From: Pseudopedobacter sp965218985
GTDB taxonomy: Bacteria; Bacteroidota; Bacteroidia; Sphingobacteriales; Sphingobacteriaceae
DNA: 64,000 nt
Assembly (NCBI GenBank): GCA_965218985.1
Contig: CBDCMP010000007.1
Coordinates: 124,001 to 188,000, forward strand
Direction of reading: 5' to 3'
Positions 27,006 through 34,718 of the stretch are shown here, in pieces; positions within the stretch are counted from its first letter, which is position 1, and every line of letters starts with the position of its first letter. The notes beneath the pieces were generated by a model, which had not been told where the DNA came from, did no database searches, and saw only the letters and a program-made list of their open reading frames with translations. The position numbers were made by a program, and so were the translations under genes.

Positions 27006-27743
27006 CTACTTTATAATCTCACTTTGAAATTTCAACCTTTTATAGAAATAATGAAAAAGGACACTGAATGAATTGGTTATCGCCTTTTTGGAGACGCTGG
27101 GTGAAGGTGCTTTGTAATGAATGGGGATTTCTGCAAAACGCGTTTTACGCAGCAGGTATCTCAGCTCTGTCTGATAAAAATGGGCTTTAGACAATAATTT
27201 ATAATCAACGAACTTTTGAACCACATCGGCATGAAAGCCCTGAAACCCTGAGGTCATGTCGTACATTTTGGTGCCCAGTAAAACATTGGAGAGTATGGTG
27301 CCAAATTTTGACAGGAAGGTTCTCTTCCAGTTTGAATCCGTGATGGAGCCTCCGTTAATGAAACGACTTCCGAAAGCGCACTCGTTGCCTTCGTTTAAAA
27401 CCCTTAAAAACATAGGTAAGGCCCGGGGATCGTGTGACAAACCTGCATCCATCTCTATAATCAGCTCATGTTTATTCTTTAGAGCCTCGGCATAGCCCCT
27501 GAAATAAGCATCTACAACATTTTTATTTTCGGGAGCCCAGATGGTGATAAATCTATGGTCATTTTTTGAAAGTTCCCGGCAAAGTTCCAGGGTATGATCT
27601 TTAGATACGTTATCTATTATAAAATAGATGGTCCCGGCGGCATAATTATCTAAAACATCTTTCAGTAAGGAGATAAAAGGCTCAAAATCGGAGCTTTCAT
27701 TAGCCATTGGAGTGATGATAGCATAATTGGATTTTAATCGCAT
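27006..27743 (-). CDS. Family 2 glycosyltransferase (DPM1-like)
   Basis: The 245-residue protein has a GT-A fold like dolichyl/undecaprenyl-phosphate mannosyltransferases: IITPMANESSDFEPFISLL, TIYFIIDNVSKDHTLELC, then IIEMDAGLSHDPRALP (the DxD position reads DAG instead of DAD) and AFGSRFINGGSITDSNWKR. MYDMTSGFQGFHADVV is the typical late motif. It has no C-terminal membrane helices, which the adjacent GtrA protein may provide. It likely transfers a sugar from a nucleotide donor to a lipid carrier in the inner leaflet. First gene of the three-gene operon. Confidence 0.86.
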   Translation of the reverse strand: MRLKSNYAIITPMANESSDFEPFISLLKDVLDNYAAGTIYFIIDNVSKDHTLELCRELSKNDHRFITIWAPENKNVVDAYFRGYAEALKNKHELIIEMDAGLSHDPRALPMFLRVLNEGNECAFGSRFINGGSITDSNWKRTFLSKFGTILSNVLLGTKMYDMTSGFQGFHADVVQKFVDYKLLSKAHFYQTELRYLLRKTRFAEIPIHYKAPSPSVSKKAITNSFSVLFHYFYKRLKFQSEIIK

Positions 27744-28152
27744 AGATACGAAAGAGATAGTTTAGTGAATAGCATAAATATGAAGTTAAAATAGTAAAAT
27801 ATATTATTCTTTACTAAATCAAGCCAAAACTAGCAATAATAATGGCGTGATGGTTGAAATTTTATGTTCATTATACTTCAATTGTCTTTTGGGGTTACAA
27901 TTGATTTAAAAACAGGTTCAGTACGGAGCGTGGTAAATACGTTCAAACCCTGGCATTAGCCTATGATATAATAGGCAAATATATTTTTGAAATTTCAGAT
28001 TACTCGTTTATTTGGTAAAATTATTTTCTTTATTAAAACAAAATCATACTTATGTTATCGAATATTAAATGTTGATTTAAATGTTTGATTTTCAAAATGC
28101 AATATATACTTTTATGTAAATTATATTTTCAGTTAAAATACGCATAGGGTAT
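27744..28152. other. AT-rich intergenic region at the left border of the island
   Basis: No gene is supported in these 409 bases. The only structure seen is a small hairpin, GCCTAT (27959-27964) against ATAGGC (27971-27976). It separates the divergent GT2 operon from the first island gene and should hold promoters for both; I cannot pick them with confidence. Confidence 0.4.
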
Positions 28153-30378
28153 GTGAGGTCAGATATTTATTTTAATCCTGAACAAAATCTCACATGTATG
28201 CAGGAAAATCGATGCCTTACAGGGGTTAAATTTAGGTTGATTGGCGAAGTATTATATTTTGACCAGCAACCTACCATTGAAATACTGTTTGATAACCCGG
28301 CAGACGAAAGTTTGATATTGAGCTATGAATGGTATCTTAATGATGATTTAGTTGTAAATATTCAGGAAAAAGTATTTGCTGAAAATATTCCCTACGGAGC
28401 TTATAAAATCGCAGCCAGGGTGCTCATAGCCGAAGGATGGTCTGGTTTGATTTACCATAGTCTTTTTTACAATCCTATTCCTGTATTATCCATCGAAGGT
28501 CCATTAAAAATTTTAGAAGGAAGTACCGCCGCTTTTGATGTAATCGCAACTCTCTACAATGGTGAAAACATAACAGTTACAGATATGTTCACTTTCGAAT
28601 CAACTGAGGGTGTTTTTCTAGGGAATAATCTTACAGTACCGGTAAATGAGAATCACTCAGACCAACGTATAGCCAACATCACGGCGACAGGCAATATTGG
28701 CTCGGCGGGTAAACAAATCACTATATTGAATTCTACTCCAGTAATTTTACTTGATACCCGAATAACTGGAGATGCTTTTATTGGCGAAGGCGAATCAAAG
28801 AACTATCAGGTAATTCAATATTTCTCCGATGGCAGCTCCAAGGATGTTACTATGCAATATCGATTTAAAACTTCCGAAGGACAATTTGACGGTTCGCTGT
28901 TAACCATCCCTTTAAATCAAAACTATGAAGATTCACGGCAAGTAACGATAACGGCTCAAAAAGGGAAAACTCTTTTGCCATTGGCTGTACAAGTTCTTGA
29001 CACTACGCCGGTAGTATTAAAAAAGATAGAAATATATGGAAGTTCTATAATCGAAGAAGGAGAAACTAATACTTATCAAATTATAGAAACATATTCTGAT
29101 GATAGTGTACAAGATAAAACATCCGACTATAGCTTTCAATCAGACGAAGGGACATTTGAAAACAATCTTCTTACAGTCAGTTCTAACGGTTCATTTAATG
29201 ATACGCGTCATACACTCATAGTAGCAACTCACAATGGGGATTTACAGATTGTAAAAAAGAACATTACAATAATAGACACGACCCCAGTAATGAATATGCT
29301 TTATGAACTTACGGGGCCAGCAACATTAGCTGAAGGTAATTCTGCAAATTTCCAAACGTTCGGGATTTACCCTGATGGTAGCAAGATTAATCTGACGTCA
29401 AAATATACTTTCACGAGTTCTGAAGGTTTTTTTTCTGGTGGCAGGCTAACGATCGCTGAAAATTCTATCATTGGTGACAACCGTCAAATAGTTATTACTG
29501 CCAAAAGAACGGGGTTTGATGATATAGCTAAGCAAATCCAAATTGGAGATACAACCACCGAAGACTCACTTGTATTGGTGTCAGTTACGATAACTGGACC
29601 CGACCAAGTTGCGGAGGGAAGCAATAATAATCTTTATTCTCTTATTGCAAATTATGAAAACAATATATCCTATGATAAAACTTCCCAGGCAGTATTTACT
29701 TTGGATGCGAACGATAGAGGAATATTTAACGGCAACAATCTATCTGTTTTCTCAAATCCTATCTTTGATGATAATACGTCAACCAATGTCATAGGGTCTT
29801 ATAAAGGGATGACTAGCCAGTATGGCATTGAAATCCTTGACAAAACCGTTCCTTTTAGCTATGAAACAAGTTGGAATTTCACAGAGTTTGGAGCTAAAAA
29901 CAATTGGGATGGCAGTTCAAGGAACTATATATCCAATAATATTCCAGATGGGGCCCTGTGGTCGCTTACTCCCAACAACCTGGGCCTGCGCATAACTTAT
30001 GAAGCAAGTTTAAATTGCGGGGGCACCAATAATTTTGTGCAAGGAGGCACAGCATTAGTTACTATTTCAATTACGAAAGCTGCTAAACTAATTGTTAGCT
30101 GGTCAGGTATGGGAGAAGTTAAATCAACTGGATATGAGCGGGCCATGCTGTATGTAAATGATGTTTTGATCGGTAATGCCAGCTCTCCCGGCGGCGGAGA
30201 TGGTTGTGGAGTTGCACCGGTTATAAGCCAGAATAATTACCCTAACGGTTATCTTTTATCTGCGGGTAGCCATATCTTGAAAATCGAATGCACCACACAA
30301 GATGCATTGTATAATACAGGAGCATTTTATGAATTTTCTATCCAGTTACTCGAAGTGGAGGAAATAAATGAAACTTGA
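28153..30378 (+). CDS. Large Ig-like-repeat protein without signal peptide
   Basis: The 741-residue acidic protein (GTG start; an in-frame ATG at 28198 is possible) has no signal peptide or membrane segment. After a unique 110-residue head come five repeats of about 95 residues, each with a pattern like GxxxIxEGExxxYQVIxxYxDGSxxDVTxxYxFxSxEGxF and ending in a valine-rich strand plus a DTTPV linker; they resemble bacterial Ig-like (Big) domains. A C-terminal ~170-residue beta-rich domain (SYETSWNFTEFGAKNNWDGS onward) resembles carbohydrate-binding folds. It opens the accessory island, in the same direction as the toxin cassettes. It may be a structural or adhesive component; no function is proven. 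Confidence 0.7.
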   Translation: MRSDIYFNPEQNLTCMQENRCLTGVKFRLIGEVLYFDQQPTIEILFDNPADESLILSYEWYLNDDLVVNIQEKVFAENIPYGAYKIAARVLIAEGWSGLIYHSLFYNPIPVLSIEGPLKILEGSTAAFDVIATLYNGENITVTDMFTFESTEGVFLGNNLTVPVNENHSDQRIANITATGNIGSAGKQITILNSTPVILLDTRITGDAFIGEGESKNYQVIQYFSDGSSKDVTMQYRFKTSEGQFDGSLLTIPLNQNYEDSRQVTITAQKGKTLLPLAVQVLDTTPVVLKKIEIYGSSIIEEGETNTYQIIETYSDDSVQDKTSDYSFQSDEGTFENNLLTVSSNGSFNDTRHTLIVATHNGDLQIVKKNITIIDTTPVMNMLYELTGPATLAEGNSANFQTFGIYPDGSKINLTSKYTFTSSEGFFSGGRLTIAENSIIGDNRQIVITAKRTGFDDIAKQIQIGDTTTEDSLVLVSVTITGPDQVAEGSNNNLYSLIANYENNISYDKTSQAVFTLDANDRGIFNGNNLSVFSNPIFDDNTSTNVIGSYKGMTSQYGIEILDKTVPFSYETSWNFTEFGAKNNWDGSSRNYISNNIPDGALWSLTPNNLGLRITYEASLNCGGTNNFVQGGTALVTISITKAAKLIVSWSGMGEVKSTGYERAMLYVNDVLIGNASSPGGGDGCGVAPVISQNNYPNGYLLSAGSHILKIECTTQDALYNTGAFYEFSIQLLEVEEINET

Positions 30379-30410
30379 AAAGTTAAACAAGATTAATAAT
30401 AGTTATAAAT

Positions 30411-30669
30411 ATAGCTCCAATTCAAATAAAGGAGGGAGAATGGTTTGGTGAATTTGTATCATCTATCACCGGAGAAACGGGTTTTGAAATCATTTTGGAA
30501 CCTGAGAAAATTACTGTCAACATAGCGTTTATTAAAAACAACCAAACAGTTATTGATATTAGTGGTTTAACCGGATCAACATTGGGGGTGCCAATTCCGC
30601 AGGCCGGCCACACCACCAAAAGAAACAGACAGGCCCCCTGTCCGGGTCACTTAAAAATACCACTTTAGT
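30411..30669 (+). pseudogene. Remnant of toxin N-terminal domain fused into the cassette-boundary repeat
   Basis: An open stretch reads IAPIQIKEGEWFGEF, then GFEIILEPEKITVNIAFIKN and TVIDISGLTGS. This matches the internal part of the intact toxin (EVKEGEWFGNF, GFEIILEPDKIDVSLNFVRK, TVINSSGLTN). It lacks both the first ~165 codons and everything after, and reads straight into the 149-bp repeat (GVPIPQAGHTTKRN) until a TAG. It is the scar of a third, older cassette. Confidence 0.75.
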
Positions 30670-30736
30670 GGTATTGACAATGCCCGGTCAATGAGCTAAT
30701 TTGACCCCATATTTCAAGGTTAAATTTTTTTGTCTG
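30588..30736 (+). repeat. 149-bp cassette-boundary repeat, copy A
   Basis: This segment and 36889-37037 are the same length and differ at about six bases, ending exactly at the ATG of each toxin gene. It contains a hairpin GACAGG-CCC-CCTGTC and a 20-base palindrome AATACCACTTTAGTGGTATT. It probably carries the toxin promoter and marks the point where cassettes join. Confidence 0.85.
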
Positions 30737-32284
30737 ATGCATTTCTTCATTGACCATACCAAACTGCCCGTACAGAGCCCATCCGATAAATATGGACCAA
30801 TGGATGGTGAAGAAACCACCAAATATAAGGTGACTTCAAAATTTCAGCTTTTGGAAGTTGCTAAAGCTTTTGCGTGTTATCCCGGTCAAATGGTTGTTCA
30901 GCAATCAATTGAAGATGCTTCTTTGGTAAATGTGATTTTAGAGCCCACCAACTCACCAGAAGTTCCTTTTGGAAAGGTGAAATACATGATATACAGGGGT
31001 ATTTTAAAAGAAACCTTGATAAACGGAATCGATCTGATTGCCAAAGGCACACCCGATGAGAACGAACTGGTTACCCGTATTTACAATGCGGTACCTACTA
31101 TAGAATCTTATACAGCTGTTATCCTAGGTTTTGACAACAATACACTCAGCGGAACAGACAATGTTGATACGCTATTTTACAAAGGGAACGGAAACATCAA
31201 ACCGGTCAAAGTATTAGAAGGAGAATGGTTCGGTAATTTCACCACCACTCATGAAATAGGTTTTGAAATAATTTTAGAAACAGATAAAATTGATGTAAAC
31301 CTGGATTTTGTCAGGGCTAAAGAAACGGTCGTAGATGTCACTGGATTAACCAATTTTGATGAAAGAATAGAAAGGGAACAGATAATCTCATTTGCAGACC
31401 CTGCCGCTTTTTGGGGCATCCACTATTACGAAGGGATAAAAATATCTTTATACAACAATGGACAGAAGACCGTCACAAAGAAAAAAGAGCAAGAGATCTA
31501 TTCTTTGTTGATAAGCCCTTATGCCACACGTAACAGCATATACCTGGACATAAGAAGTGAATACGGTTACTCTTACAACCTATACCAGAATTATGGAGAT
31601 GAGAATGGTTACAGCATAAAACTGGGCAATAGCGACCTGACACCTGTACCAGTTGATTATGCAAAAAATGGCTGGCCCATATTATTTATAGAAGCTCCGG
31701 TGACCACAGGCACAGACAGGAACAATATTAAGATCAACCTCAGGATTGATGACAATGTTAAACCACTGCTGTTTGTAGAAGACCTGACGGTAATGGAGAG
31801 CACCGATGACAGTTATTTTGTGGACGGGATTAAACTGTTGGCAAACGAGAATGACACAGATTGGACCAGGCCAATAACCCTGACCATACCCAATACAGGC
31901 ACAGATACCCAGAAAGATAATGTGGCATCTTACATTAGATTGTCCTATTTCAGGCAGGTGAACAATCCAAATTCACCTGATACCGTTCTGCAGAGACTGG
32001 AAGATGGAGACAATATATTCTGCCCTTTAAACACACGAGGATTAGGGGGTGATGACCTTCCTTTTGAGCAAACGGAGGGCCAGCAACCTGTTTTTGTAAA
32101 TGGGACTTTAGACCCCGAACCGGTTTATCCCGGAAGCATAGACGATATATTGCCGCCATCTAACGACTTTTCCTACTTCGCAAAGAGCGGTGCTTATTTC
32201 AACAGCCAGGCAGTAACCTTCTATACAAATTTCCATCTGCCCAAAAAGCAGAGCCGTAATCCGCTTTCTCCGCACGGTCACTAA
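30737..32284 (+). CDS. Polymorphic toxin copy 1, N-terminal part (reading frame broken)
   Basis: From ATG 30737 the frame encodes 515 residues beginning MHFFIDHTKLPVQS. It aligns with residues 1 to about 490 of the intact toxin at 37038-39800: KFQLLEVAKAFACYPGQMVV, SYTAVILGFDNNTLSGTDNV, EGEWFGNF, GFEIILETDKIDVNLDFVRA and IYLDIRSEYGYSYNLYQNYG all have counterparts. It then runs out of frame (NPLSPHGH and stop) where the intact protein continues. The alignment resumes in another frame at about 32351. No signal peptide. The gene is therefore probably inactive as a full-length toxin unless the frame differs in the living population. Confidence 0.75.
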   Translation: MHFFIDHTKLPVQSPSDKYGPMDGEETTKYKVTSKFQLLEVAKAFACYPGQMVVQQSIEDASLVNVILEPTNSPEVPFGKVKYMIYRGILKETLINGIDLIAKGTPDENELVTRIYNAVPTIESYTAVILGFDNNTLSGTDNVDTLFYKGNGNIKPVKVLEGEWFGNFTTTHEIGFEIILETDKIDVNLDFVRAKETVVDVTGLTNFDERIEREQIISFADPAAFWGIHYYEGIKISLYNNGQKTVTKKKEQEIYSLLISPYATRNSIYLDIRSEYGYSYNLYQNYGDENGYSIKLGNSDLTPVPVDYAKNGWPILFIEAPVTTGTDRNNIKINLRIDDNVKPLLFVEDLTVMESTDDSYFVDGIKLLANENDTDWTRPITLTIPNTGTDTQKDNVASYIRLSYFRQVNNPNSPDTVLQRLEDGDNIFCPLNTRGLGGDDLPFEQTEGQQPVFVNGTLDPEPVYPGSIDDILPPSNDFSYFAKSGAYFNSQAVTFYTNFHLPKKQSRNPLSPHGH

Positions 32285-32350
32285 AAACTTCGGACTTAAA
32301 TATAGCTGGCAAGTTTGCCAACCAGTCCTATATAGCTAAGGATACTTCTG

Positions 32351-33505
32351 GTGGATACTACAAGTATAGAGGAAGAACTACCGGGAGGTGGAAGCCAGAA
32401 AGTTGACATCTTGAGTATAAGGGCAGCGGAGAATTTTGCAAGGCAAAAAGAGAACATCAATTTTCTGGGGATTACCAAAGCAGAACTACAGGCATTAAAG
32501 ACCACACCGGGGTTAAGTGATAAGCATTCTAAATTCATCACTTTCGTAAAGGAACAGCCTTCTTATGTTGATTTAAACGGAATTGTTTATAAAAAAGCTA
32601 CCCTTGCTGTTCAAGGGATTGATAATAATGGACACCAAAAAGTAGTGATTCCAGAAAATAACATTTATGTTTTTTTTAAAGAAATTGGACAAGGAGTTTC
32701 TGATAAATATTCAACCGCTCTGGAATATTTAGAAGAAGAACCTATAATTGACAATGGAATTCAATATACTGATTTAGGCTTAGCTGGCGAAGGATATGAA
32801 AATTATAGAGTGATTGGCTATTGTCAAGACAGAGGAAACACTGAGGATATGACGTATGGTTATAATGGTAATATTACCGGTGTTAGAGAAGATGTATTGA
32901 GCCAGAATAATAAAACTTTATTTACATTAATGAAAGTCCTTTTTATTGGAACAACGATTTCTGATTTAACAGGATTAGGATTTGTCGCAAAAGACTTCAT
33001 CGATAAATTTAGTATGAATGGAAGTATAATAATTCCTTATGAACACCCTACTTTGAATCAAAAAGTTGCCGTAAGAACGAGGTATATTAATTTTATAAAA
33101 TCATTTGGTAAAGATTTAGAAGAAAGATTAAGTTTTGCACAAGGTGATATTTCATTAGTACAAAAGATAGAATATTTCAAAGGTGATAATCAGAAACATC
33201 CAGTATTTAACACTTTATTTGATAGAATTAATGGTTTGCAAATTTTGATTAATGATACCGAATTTACTATGATATATGAAGAGCCGAATAGTTACATATA
33301 TAATCCTCAAACTAAAGATTGGAGTATTAATGTGATAATTAAAATAATAGATCATTTCGGACTAGATTTTAATGATGTAATAAGATATCAATTTGAGGAC
33401 TTTGGAGCTGGGTTTGCTGGATGGTATATATTACAACACAAAAGAAATTACGTTCCTTTTTTGACAAGAATTGTTACTAGGTGCACTTTGTCAGGAAGAC
33501 TATAG
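32351..33505 (+). CDS. Polymorphic toxin copy 1, C-terminal part with DUF3289-like tail
   Basis: This 384-codon frame (GTG start, probably not a real start) continues copy 1 after a frameshift: NFLGITKAELQALKTTPGLS aligns with LLGLTREELAAVQNTAGLS of copy 2. Homology fades after about residue 110, and the tail is unrelated to that of copy 2. The tail ends FGLDFNDVIRYQFEDFGAGF and GWYILQHKRNYVPFLTRI, which resembles DUF3289, a domain found at the C-terminus of VgrG/Rhs-linked antibacterial effectors. That match is from memory of the pattern and is moderate. DNA here is markedly AT-rich. A lipoprotein gene follows in nine bases. Confidence 0.7.
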   Translation: MDTTSIEEELPGGGSQKVDILSIRAAENFARQKENINFLGITKAELQALKTTPGLSDKHSKFITFVKEQPSYVDLNGIVYKKATLAVQGIDNNGHQKVVIPENNIYVFFKEIGQGVSDKYSTALEYLEEEPIIDNGIQYTDLGLAGEGYENYRVIGYCQDRGNTEDMTYGYNGNITGVREDVLSQNNKTLFTLMKVLFIGTTISDLTGLGFVAKDFIDKFSMNGSIIIPYEHPTLNQKVAVRTRYINFIKSFGKDLEERLSFAQGDISLVQKIEYFKGDNQKHPVFNTLFDRINGLQILINDTEFTMIYEEPNSYIYNPQTKDWSINVIIKIIDHFGLDFNDVIRYQFEDFGAGFAGWYILQHKRNYVPFLTRIVTRCTLSGRL

Positions 33506-33514
33506 ATTTATTAT

Positions 33515-33982
33515 ATGAGGGTTACAAAATTAATATATCTTTTATTGATGTCTACTTTTTTAATTGTCCAATGCTGTACAAAAAAAACAGAAATTATTTT
33601 TGATGTTGCGGATTTATTACATAACAACATAGATTCTATTAGGATAAAACTTGATAATTGTAATATGCTTTCCAAAACAGAGTTTCCATCAGTTGATAAA
33701 TTTCAGGACTCCTTAAAACGACCCGATGGGTATCATGGCGAAACCTATGACGTTTACGAAAAAAAAGGATATACATTATATATAAAATACAATGTTAATT
33801 CTAGAAAGGTACAAAGTTTTGTAGTGATTTCTAAAAAAAGAAGATTTTCCAAACTAGAAGGAATTTTAAATATAATTAACCTTAAGCTGAATGACCCTTT
33901 TTACCGTATTGAAACAGATACCACTTGGAGCTGGGGGGGCTATTCAAATGTTACTGTTTATCCAAATGATTCAATTAAATAA
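33515..33982 (+). CDS. Candidate immunity lipoprotein for toxin copy 1
   Basis: The 155-residue protein has a hydrophobic leader MRVTKLIYLLLMSTFLIVQC with a lipobox-like VQCC. The mature part (VADLLHNNIDSIRIKLDNC, PDGYHGETYDVYEKKGYTL, VNSRKVQSFVVISKK) has no domain I recognise. It resembles the broken gene at 34157-34694 over its length. Position immediately after a toxin C-terminus, small size, periplasmic lipid anchor and AT-rich DNA are what one expects of an immunity gene; the role is inferred from that. Confidence 0.6.
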   Translation: MRVTKLIYLLLMSTFLIVQCCTKKTEIIFDVADLLHNNIDSIRIKLDNCNMLSKTEFPSVDKFQDSLKRPDGYHGETYDVYEKKGYTLYIKYNVNSRKVQSFVVISKKRRFSKLEGILNIINLKLNDPFYRIETDTTWSWGGYSNVTVYPNDSIK

Positions 33983-34011
33983 AAAAGTATAATTATCTAG
34001 AGTTGTTCTTT

Positions 34012-34155
34012 ATGCATAATTTTCTAAAGAGATTTGCCTACAATAAAATGAAATTGTCCATTTTATTATCTGTAGTTATTATTACCATTAATCTAACTAC
34101 AGCGTGTAATACGTCTGAATATGTTTGTGATGTAAAATTTCAGGAACTTTACTAA
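34012..34155 (+). CDS. Short lipoprotein-like reading frame, 47 residues
   Basis: ATG 34012 to TAA 34155 encodes MHNFLKRFAYNKMKLSILLS followed by a hydrophobic stretch and lipobox LTTAC, then only 16 residues. An inner ATG at 34048 gives a cleaner leader. It sits between two candidate immunity genes and may be the surviving 5' end of another decayed member. Its stop is one base before the next ATG. Confidence 0.4.
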   Translation: MHNFLKRFAYNKMKLSILLSVVIITINLTTACNTSEYVCDVKFQELY

Positions 34156-34156
34156 T

Positions 34157-34694
34157 ATGAAAAAACTTGTCATTTTCGTCTTATTGGCAACTGCTGTTAT
34201 TTATTATTTCGGCGGTTATTACAAGCCGGTTCCTAAAGTAGGAGAAGTTATTTTTAATGTGCCCGATCTAATAACTAGAGATATAGATGAGATAATGGGA
34301 ACATACCGTAAGTCATCTGGGCAATACGCAGATTCTGTAGTTACAAGTAATGGTGTCTATAAGAGAGATGAAAATTCCACTTACAGCATTTATAAATATC
34401 CAGATGGAATTAGTAACACCTCTGCATTTGACTATTTTAGAGATGGTTGGCACTTAATAGTGTCATTTGATGCTATAAGTAGAAAAATTGAGTATATATA
34501 TAGAAGTAGAAGATGAAAAGTTTAGAAGGATAGGTTTTGATAATTTGAATGATCTGCTAATCATCGGAAAACTAAAACAAGATGCAGCAGACTACAAATT
34601 AGAGTATAGAGATTGGTGGCATGGTGATTTTGAATTGTCATCAAAAAAAGAGTACCAGACCTACTACGAGGTTAAAATCTACCCAAAAAATTAA
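34157..34694 (+). pseudogene. Second candidate immunity gene, frameshifted at a TA repeat
   Basis: The first frame (34157-34516) gives MKKLVIFVLLATAVIYYFGG with a hydrophobic N-terminus and VPDLITRDIDEIMGTYRKSS, matching VADLLHNNIDSIRIKL of the neighbour at 33515. It stops at 34516, but the homology continues in the +1 frame (YIEVEDEKFRRIGFDNLNDL to YYEVKIYPKN). The switch falls in a (TA)5 tract at 34493-34502; one added TA unit would give a single frame of 179 residues. It may be a pseudogene or a phase-variable gene. Confidence 0.65.
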
Positions 34695-34718
34695 AGACTT
34701 TTTAAATAGCTATAAGCA

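Noticed and set aside
28801..29900. CRISPR array or tandem DNA repeats in the Ig-repeat gene
   Set aside because: The repeats are at protein level only, about 95 codons apart and diverged in DNA; no short direct repeats with regular spacers exist anywhere in the window.
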